A DNA stretch of 27,620 bases from Didymodactylos carnosus (taxonomy: Eukaryota; Rotifera; Eurotatoria; Philodinida; Philodinidae): the NCBI GenBank assembly GCA_905250885.1, contig CAJNOQ010001893.1, positions 1 to 27,620 on the forward strand, given 5' to 3'. The notes under the pieces were generated by a model. The model made no database searches and was not told the origin of the DNA. It was given only the letters and a program-made list of their open reading frames with translations. A program made the position numbers and the translations under genes. Below are positions 21,201 to 27,620 of the stretch, one piece after another (the stretch's first letter is position 1; each line of letters starts with the position of its first letter).

Positions 21201-22447
21201 CAATCAAACAAGAGAAGAGCAGACTAACAGAAATGACGTTTACACCAAGGATCAGAATAAAGACTGACTGTATAAATTCTACACACTCATGTCGAAATGC
21301 TAAACGGAAGAAGTAAAAAAATGAAAGCCAAAGAAGAAACGAAGAGTAAAGAAAAAGTATGATGTTAGATATGGGCGGGTCGGGACCAAGGACCAAAAAA
21401 CTGATCCCGTAAAAGTAAAACTTTCGTTGTAGAATCAAATTCTACTGTGAGTTTCAAACTCGTTTTTTTATCAAATTTTTTCTTGCAAAGCCGTACAAAG
21501 CTCTACAACGCAGTACAATAGCAAAAAGCCGCATTGAACATTCCCCCAGCGGCGGAACATTTTTTCGTGTTCTATGACCAAATTTTTCATCGGAACTAAA
21601 CAATTAACTACAAAGATATAAAAAACTAGTCCCATTTACCTCTAGTTGTTGTACGTATAGAAAAAGAGGAAGATGAACGAAAACATCAATAATAATACTG
21701 AACACATAATTAAAAATAGGCATAAGCTTGATATATACGATTATCTATGACTATGTTTTAAAGCTGTATAACATTTTTTAAATATTATTTAAATCTTTAT
21801 TTATGATTTAACCTTAAAGATCAAGCGAATTTTTAGTTTATCTCTAGCGATACATTATTTAACACATTGCGATAAATCTCACTTGTTGTTTTTCTACATT
21901 CGCTTATTTCCCCTATTTCTGAGGACTTTCCTGTTTTCAAAGGAAAACAATCTCCTCCTATTCCTGTTTTTTGAAAGTAGATAGTACGAACCCTATTCCA
22001 TAAGCAGAAATGTTTCGAAAAACCGTTCGACTTTTTAATCTTTTGTGGTTTAGGCACGGTATCGGATCTCTTCGAAATCCCTGGATCGATATTTCCTTAG
22101 GTGTAGAAACCAGGAAAATAAATGGAAACATAGGTAATCGACCACGCTGAGTCTCGTGGCAACTCATGATTTTAGCAAAATGTTTTCTCTTCGTCAAAAA
22201 CTCAAATGAGACAAAAAGCTACTAAAAAATCGCTACAGGCAGTATTTGATGAAGGAAAAAAAATTTGCGTAAAAACCTCTCTGATATAAGAACATCGATC
22301 AGAAACAAGAGTATCTCTTTCCAAATACTTGAGTAGATTCAGCAAAAAAGAAATGCACTTGAAGTAACAAAAAAGTACAAAGGATCAACTAACAAGAAAA
22401 GGGCGTACGATACGAAAGAACTATTCCTGTTCTTCCTTATTCTTCAT
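18240..22447. other. Roughly 4.2-kb AT-rich region without recognised genes
   Basis: I found no homologous protein, RNA gene or clear element here. Open frames of 63-80 codons (18938-19202, 19795-20037, 21196-21438, 21833-22197) are unsupported by start context, splice sites or family likeness. Minor structure: a cluster of aaagc/gtac words with ccagcggcgg at about 21485-21560, and two nearby ttcctgtttt words at about 21928 and 21961. This could contain untranslated or regulatory DNA of genes outside the window, but nothing shows it. Confidence 0.4.
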
Positions 22448-22553
22448 AGATCAGATCTATCCGGGCTGAGATAGGCTTCTGACCCGGAGGAGGGGAGGCT
22501 TAAGTTTTTACAGTGCAATAATGAATTTTTATTTCAGTTTATATTCCGCAAGA
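22448..22553. repeat. 106-bp direct repeat, copy 1
   Basis: Begins agatcagatctatccggg and ends ttccgcaaga. It matches copy 2 (25222-25327) at 105 of 106 positions; the only difference seen is an A here for a G there within the G-rich stretch. Inside, ccggg...cccgg could pair as a 5-bp stem around ctgagataggcttctga. No target-site duplication was seen beside either copy. Confidence 0.85.
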
Positions 22554-22794
22554 CTAAACTTTAATAAGAATAGAAATACTACTCCATCAGATTCTGCTTC
22601 AAAAACTTCGACAACTTCAACACCCATTGTTTTATAAAATTTCAATGTTTAAAGATTTTATATTTTATTATTCCAGCAATTATATATGACAGTGGTCAAT
22701 ACTATTGTAACTAACATTAGTATTTATGGATCGATATGATTTTTTTATACCCCGTACAACTGACAATCTTCTAAATGTTCTCCATTCAATCTAC

Positions 22795-22858
22795 ATAAAA
22801 TAGTGTTAGTGTATCCATAATAATTGGATAAAATAGTGTCCGTGTATTCTGTAATAAT
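22795..22858. repeat. Two-copy tandem repeat, about 33-bp period
   Basis: ataaaatagtgttagtgtat (from 22795) is followed about 33 bp later by ataaaatagtgtccgtgtat (from 22828), both running into a taataat word. The divergence is moderate. It lies between the two 106-bp repeats. Confidence 0.6.
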
Positions 22859-23337
22859 ATTTATAGAAAATACAAAACATGGACCCTAAATGAGAAAATC
22901 CAGGAATTTTGGAAAAATCAAAATTTCAGTAACTCGAATATTTGAAATACAACAAAAATCAAACTTTCACAAAAATATCTCTATATACTCTGGGTATTAT
23001 GGTAAGACTTTGGCCAAAAAATATTGTGTCCGATCAGAGAAAAATGATCGGGTACTCTAAATCAAAATGCATTTTGATGATAGGAAAATTAAAAAATGTT
23101 CCTGAATACAAAAACATAATTTTTCTTTGTCAGGAACAGCAAATGGTAAGTTATGTCGTGTACATGAATCGATAGAGCTCGACGAGCTGATCAAGAATAT
23201 GTATAAATAAATAGTTAAAAATGGTACAAAATATGATTCTTAAACAAAACAAGCATTTTTACCACTAATAATTATCGCTATCTTTCGTAGTATTTCATTT
23301 TTTTCGCCATAAAGAAAACTTTAATCAGAAATCGTTC

Positions 23338-24627
23338 TTAAGGAGGGCTCCCCACTCGGTATTTCCTATCAGTTTGTAGAGGACATTTTGAAGTATTCGG
23401 GTACCGGACCTGTAGTTTTTCAGAAAATAATTTTTTAAGTTTAGTCTCGGTTTTTTGCTCGATTTTTAAAAGTTTAATAAAATTTTCAGATTTCTATATA
23501 TAATTCGGTTTTGATGTCAATCGATAGAGGAAATCAAGATGTATCTACAAGAAATTTGGTCAAGCTTTCGGTCAAGCTTTGACTGAGTTATTCCGCTTTG
23601 ACCTGCCCGACGGCACTTTGGAGCAAGAAGTATTTTTAAAAACATCTTGAACCGAATTTCGTACGAAGGAAGCATTTACAAGGAAAAGTGCGGATATGAA
23701 AGTTGTCCAGAATCAGATTCCCTGGAATAGGAACGAAGAATTTTTCAAAATTCATTAAACTTGATTTTTAAATTGAAAAATACGGTTTTTAAAATTTTAA
23801 AATTTAGTAAAATTTAATTTTAAAGTCCGGTTTAAAGGATTTTTCAAAATCCTTCGTTCATATTCTAGGGCATCTGATTCTGGACAACTTTCGTACCCAC
23901 ACTTTCCCTTGAAAATGCTTCCTTTAAGCGAAATTTGGTTCAGAATATTGTGAAAATATTTTCGCTTAGCTAAAAACTAGAGAAAGTTTTTAGTTTTGAA
24001 TTTTTTTGTTAAAATTTCCCAGTTTGTAGAGGACACTTCGAAGTATATGTTCTGAACTTTTTTCGGCTTACGGACATTGTTTGGGTGAGAATAAACTTAA
24101 TTAATTAAAAAAATATTGTTAAATTTTTGAGCACGGGACTGTTATAAAAAAATTCTAATGAATGAATTGAATTTTAAAACTCTTAAGCTAGTCACACTTG
24201 TAGCTCGTGAAATTCTCTGTCAGGTGAGATATAGCTTAAATCCTTTTGTTGAGTCCTTATTTTGCAAATGGGACTGTAAGCTAATGCAGTAGGCTAAATT
24301 AACCTTAATTAGTGCTAATTAGTCAATAAGAGGAAGGAAAGAACAAAAATGTTTACATATTTTCTCGTAGTAAATATTCTCCACACATTTCTCTACGATC
24401 TAGACAAGAACCAAATTTTTATGATGAATGGAGAATGAACAGGAATTCTTTTAATAATAGTCCCTTGTTCAAAAACTTAACAATATTTTTTAAAGTAATT
24501 AGTTTTTTTCTCAGGCCCCCAAATAATGTCAGTAAGCCGAGAAAACTTCAGGACATATACCTCGAAGTATTCTATACAAAGTGGGAATGTTGGGCGAAAA
24601 TCTAAATGGGGGGACCTCCTCTTAATA
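23338..24627. mobile_element. Candidate DNA transposon remnant with inverted ends and TTAA borders
   Basis: The left end reads ttaaggagggctccccactc. The complement of the right end reads ttaagaggaggtccccccat. Further in, cagtttgtagaggacatttt (23371) matches a second direct copy at 24021 and an inverted copy at about 24547-24588. Between these, 24019-24165 and 24430-24590 are complements over about 150 bp. TTAA flanks both ends, as in piggyBac-type insertions, but no transposase is present. This is probably a non-autonomous, partly rearranged element nested between the 106-bp repeats. Confidence 0.5.
23640..23958. repeat. Imperfect hairpin with arms of about 110-130 bp
   Basis: Left arm about 23640-23770 and right arm about 23845-23958 are complements. 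Shared landmarks are cttgaaccgaattt / aaatttggttcag, gaaggaagcattt / aaatgcttccttt, aaagttgtccagaatcagat / atctgattctggacaacttt, and gaacgaagaattttt / aaaatccttcgttc. The loop is an A/T-only low-complexity stretch. It sits inside the larger inverted-repeat unit. Confidence 0.8.
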
Positions 24628-25221
24628 TAATCGATAGCCTCTAAAAAATACTGCAAATCTACGTGCAAGTAATTGGTCTAAAGGTTTGGAATCATGGTGA
24701 AATCATGACAATAAGTTCAACATAATAATAAACTCAATTTTCATCATCAAGAGCCACTTTCAAAGCAAAATTAAGGTGATATTTGTAATCAGCGCTAAAA
24801 ATAAATCGACTGATAAGTCGAAAATAATTATCAGTACACGGACAGATTGTTGTATCTGTCGATAGTTTAAAATTTTTAACGATAGTTTAAAGATTTTTAA
24901 ATTATGCGTCTATTTTTTACAGAAATGAGGATTTCTATGAAACCTTCCAAGGATTTTTCGAATTTTAAAGTTCTATTAAGCACTAGAAATCAGTAAATAA
25001 AAAATTCAAAATCGGATTCTGTCAACTCCTAAGCATAGGTGTTTACCGCAAAACAAAACTAACCCAAGCTCTCTGTCATTTACCTGGAATGAGAATTCTT
25101 GTGAATGGCATATTTTTGGCCCTTGTTGTGACACCCTCTCACGAACAGTTGCAAGTGACGCCAAAAAAAAAATTTCGTTACCACACTTTGACATGGTCAA
25201 CATTCCCTGAAAATTTGGCTC

Positions 25222-25327
25222 AGATCAGATCTATCCGGGCTGAGATAGGCTTCTGACCCGGGGGAGGGGAGGCTTAAGTTTTTACAGTGCAATAATGAAT
25301 TTTTATTTCAGTTTATATTCCGCAAGA
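25222..25327. repeat. 106-bp direct repeat, copy 2
   Basis: Near-exact copy of 22448-22553 in the same orientation, 2774 bp downstream. Flanks are unrelated on the left. On the right they are only weakly alike (aagaataaaccttat against aagactaaactttaat), which may be an eroded continuation of the repeat. Confidence 0.85.
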
Positions 25328-25329
25328 AT

Positions 25330-25935
25330 AAACCTTATACTGATTTCTAAAATACCAAGATGGCATGAAAAGTAGACTACAACGATATCTGTTGTCTGTG
25401 TTTGTTTTAGCCAGATCCTCTGTACACTAACTCAACAGCATGACTGAATGATTTGCGAATAGGTTCTTTTTCCGAATGACATGCAATGTTTGAAGCTAAT
25501 AAAATTGAGATATAAGCCAAAGATAAAATTATTTATTTCAAGTTGTGATGCCACGGAATGTATTCGAATGTTCACTATGTTCAGTGAAAAAGAAATTCTC
25601 TATCGTATTCTGCCTGAAAAGACTGAATAGAATGAATGATCAAAAGTTTGAACTATATGTATTTGAATAATCGAATGTTCTTTCTCAAATATTCATGCCT
25701 TATGGGTATTTATTAGCCTTTTCTAAGTGAATATTGAAATTTATTTCAAAATGTTCATCAAAAATCTACATAGTACAATATATAGATGACTAAATCCATA
25801 TGAAATCTTCATTTTGTAGAGGCGAGCCTGGCTGCGCGCAAATCGCCGCTCTGGGTGTGATACCCCGTAAACAGTTATAAGGACTGCTTGAAATTTTTAG
25901 GCATTATGTTTCCTATGTTCACTTCTTTCGACTTT
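25330..25935. other. Intergenic region with a short GC-rich island
   Basis: AT-rich, without a recognised gene. A sharply GC-rich segment at about 25818-25868 (gaggcgagcctggctgcgcg ... gataccccg) stands out from its surroundings. It has no repeat partner that I found in the window and no coding signal. It may be one end of a mobile element. Confidence 0.4.
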
Positions 25936-25941
25936 CAAATC

Positions 25942-26307
25942 TTAGTTGCGTACATGCGAGGAATCTTGTTTACAAAAATCTTTCAAATCAAAAGTGACAA
26001 AAAATGAATTTTCAAACCTACAAAAAAAATAATAGTACAAAATTGAACCTTCATAGTACTGCCTAATCGGATTTAGCGATTGATAATTAAATTGATTTGC
26101 GACTTTCTCAAATGAATTAGCATACGACAAAAACTCTGTATTGTTAACAGAGCATCTGAATATCTTATAATCGAGATTAACACCTACTGTTTCTCCATCT
26201 TTGCAATAGAATCGCTGATCACATCCAGTATTAAAATACAAATAATCAATACGATTTGAATTCTGAAGATTTTGGTTGATACTTCCATATGTATAAGAAT
26301 CATTCAC
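25942..26307 (-). CDS. Unrecognised Cys-containing open frame, possibly an exon
   Basis: The frame is open from about 26362 down to the stop at 25942-25944. It has no ATG: the first possible alternative start is a GTG at 26307-26305. It encodes about 120 residues including GCDQRFYCKDGETVGVNLDY, FRCSVNNTEFLSYANSFEKV and CRFENSFFVTFDLKDFC. Six cysteines and balanced polar/aromatic content look protein-like. I do not recognise the family. It overlaps the end of the TMEM216-like gene by a few bases in another frame and follows it on the same strand. It could be a last exon of an unseen spliced gene, a decayed gene, or chance. No clear acceptor site marks an exon start. Confidence 0.3.
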   Translation of the reverse strand: MNDSYTYGSINQNLQNSNRIDYLYFNTGCDQRFYCKDGETVGVNLDYKIFRCSVNNTEFLSYANSFEKVANQFNYQSLNPIRQYYEGSILYYYFFCRFENSFFVTFDLKDFCKQDSSHVRN

Positions 26308-26794
26308 TTTTATTTTTTTGAAAATTTTCTCTGGCTTCTCGTATTCTATCGAGCTTTTGTTGTGGTGTCAAAAATTTTACGGGTATTATTAGCCGAATTA
26401 TTGTCACAATGGAGAATATGGTTTCGATTAGAATTATTAGTAATGCTAACGATGATAGGATAATTTCAACGCGTTGGACATAGGATTGCCAAATGAGGAA
26501 GAAAACAAAGCCTAATGAACAAAAAGCATTGAATACCAAAAATGTAATTAACAATGGTATGCGTTGTGTTAAATTGCCTTTAATACCAAAAAATTGTCGA
26601 ATAAAATCGTTTAAAACTAACAAAAATGTCATTGATAATTCTATACCAAATGCATTTGTCGGATAGGGTAAATTATAAAATTTAAATATAAAACAGAGTA
26701 TTTCAATTATTTGCCAAAATATTGTGTAAATAATATTGACATGGAGTAATATTTGTAATGTAATGCTTGAACGAAGAGACGAGGTCAAGAACAT
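26300..26794 (-). CDS. TMEM216: TMEM216-like transition-zone membrane protein
   Basis: This is a member of the TMEM216/TMEM80/TMEM17 family (Pfam Transmemb_17), small four-pass membrane proteins. TMEM216 works in the tectonic-like (MKS) complex at the base of the cilium, where the complex gates entry of membrane proteins. The 164-residue single-exon product has predicted spans near 15-37, 50-70, 80-102 and 110-135. The diagnostic stretch is NLPYPTNAFGIELS (41-54) followed by FIRQFFGIKGNLTQRIPL (64-81). It closely parallels the LPYPT and RLFFGTKGNL motifs of animal TMEM216 and is nearer to it than to TMEM17 or TMEM80. WQSYVQRVEII (102-112) also matches. A charged C-terminal tail (about 140-164) makes it longer than the roughly 145-residue human protein. 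The start is the ATG at 26792-26794; the conserved region begins about ten residues on. The orthology call within the family is good but not certain. Confidence 0.88.
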   Translation of the reverse strand: MFLTSSLRSSITLQILLHVNIIYTIFWQIIEILCFIFKFYNLPYPTNAFGIELSMTFLLVLNDFIRQFFGIKGNLTQRIPLLITFLVFNAFCSLGFVFFLIWQSYVQRVEIILSSLALLIILIETIFSIVTIIRLIIPVKFLTPQQKLDRIREARENFQKNKSE

Positions 26795-26799
26795 TTTTA

Positions 26800-27220
26800 T
26801 CTAATATGTGAAAATAGACAAATTTCAAACAAAGAAAATGAAATAAGGACGTTGAAAATTATATTATAGTGCCGAATTTATCCAAGTCTCCTCTTCATAG
26901 CTATGCGGCTAATGGAGCTACAGCGAAAAAGGATAGTAGCATAGGTCACTCGTTGAGATTTAACGCTAACTTACACAGCATATTAAATTTAACACAGAGG
27001 TTGATTCATCTTTTCCTTCCAATCAGTCTCTTCGTCATTTCTTTCTTTCGACCTGTCTATCAGTTACGACATTCATTGTGACTGAGTCGTGGAAAGACCT
27101 CTATCGGACGCACAAATGTTTATGAATAAAAGTAAGGTTAAGTAATCTTTTTATTCACTATATACATTATAAAAGTGTATTTATTAGTTTATTATGTTTA
27201 TGTATGTTTAAATATTTATA
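26800..27220. other. 5' flank of the TMEM216-like gene, no gene seen
   Basis: Presumably holds the promoter of the minus-strand TMEM216-like gene. The 70-codon plus-strand frame at 26869-27081 is unsupported. No TATA box or initiator could be assigned with confidence. Confidence 0.35.
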
Positions 27221-27224
27221 AGTA

Positions 27225-27620
27225 GACACCGATTGGCTGCCGGATCAGCTAGCTATTCACCAGTTGTCGTCAAAGAAGAAAAATTTATATTACGACGGTT
27301 GTTTCCCGCTAGCCGTCAAAAACAAGGTAACGCTCGTCTCCACTCGCTCGGTCCCTTGACTTTAATAACCTGGATCTGCGCTACCGAACGCGCTTTCGTG
27401 ATTTTTAAATCGAAGACAATGCTCACGCCTCCCTTCGGTCGGCGCTCGCTGAGGGCCTGACTAAGTCATCTTCTTGATGCTTTTCTTTTTTCATGTGTAA
27501 GGTTCGTAAATATACAAGGCAAAAAGTCCCAGAAGTCTAAAAAAATTTCTGAACTCACAGCAATGCTCACGCCTCCCTTCGGTCGGCGTTCGCAGCCATT
27601 ATAGCAGAGAAACGCTGTGA
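27225..27620. repeat. GC-richer segment with a 33-bp direct repeat
   Basis: caatgctcacgcctcccttc and the following ggtcggcgctcgc (27417-27449) recur at 27561-27593 with one difference. Related cgctcg, ctcgctcggtccc and cgctagccg words fill 27295-27355, and the unit can form a short cgcc...ggcg stem. The composition is clearly richer in G+C than the rest of the window. The 75-codon plus-strand frame here follows from the repeat and starts only at a TTG. This is probably part of a dispersed repeat continuing past the window edge. Confidence 0.6.

Larger units (their letters stand above)
22448..25327. mobile_element. Possible composite element bounded by 106-bp direct repeats
   Basis: Two nearly identical 106-bp sequences in the same orientation bracket about 2.67 kb of DNA that contains inverted repeats (23338-24627) and no intact open frame. 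Direct terminal repeats around non-coding DNA would fit a non-autonomous, LTR-like element. However, the repeats lack tg...ca ends, and no primer-binding site or target duplication was seen. Two independent insertions of a small dispersed element are equally possible. Confidence 0.35.

Noticed and set aside
22942..23175. 77-codon plus-strand frame between the 106-bp repeats
   Set aside because: Lys/Asn/Ile-rich as expected from AT-rich DNA, no recognisable motif, and it lies inside a repeat-rich segment.
27233..27460. 75-codon plus-strand frame in GC-rich DNA
   Set aside because: It starts only at a TTG and is built from the repeated gctcacgcctcccttc unit; no family likeness.

Overview
The window looks like a piece of an AT-rich invertebrate (metazoan) nuclear genome. 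It holds spliced protein genes with short GT-AG introns (61-396 bp), animal-specific families (a Kv2/Shab potassium channel and a TMEM216-like ciliary transition-zone protein), AATAAA-type poly(A) signals, a non-LTR retrotransposon fragment and many fold-back repeats. A bdelloid rotifer or similar compact, AT-rich protostome would fit. That taxon is an inference: no telomere repeat, spliced-leader gene or taxon-specific gene was seen.

Three genes are well supported, all on the minus strand. (1) GINS2/PSF2, a subunit of the replicative helicase, is a single intact exon (2135-2668). (2) A complete six-exon Kv2 (Shab) delayed-rectifier K+ channel (4163-8156) could be assembled; its exon phases add up to an uninterrupted 1072-residue protein. 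It has an unusually long N-terminal extension and a 25-nt microexon carrying most of the selectivity filter. (3) A single-exon TMEM216-like four-pass membrane protein lies at 26300-26794. An unrecognised Cys-containing open frame follows it on the same strand (25942-26307).

The roughly 17 kb between the Kv2 promoter and TMEM216 (about 8.3-25.9 kb) has no intact gene that I recognise. It contains a frameshifted reverse-transcriptase fragment (8511-8987) and two stretches of protein-like sequence broken by stops and frameshifts: plus strand about 11.93-12.53 kb, ending in a transmembrane segment, and minus strand about 13.3-14.7 kb. Several fold-back (MITE-like) elements lie at 10.45-10.78, 15.15-15.32, 17.74-18.18 and 23.34-24.63 kb. 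A nearly identical 106-bp direct repeat pair (22.45 and 25.22 kb) brackets the last of these.

A recurring oddity is short islands built from variants of one palindromic word (taccggta-like, ggtgcgcacc-like or gagtactc-like). Several of these end in a run of T. One pair of islands clearly forms the ends of a fold-back element, which suggests the islands are mobile-element termini and not simple satellites.

The three genes act in unrelated processes (DNA replication, membrane excitability, cilium gating) and show no operon-like arrangement. No tRNA, rRNA or CRISPR array was recognised.
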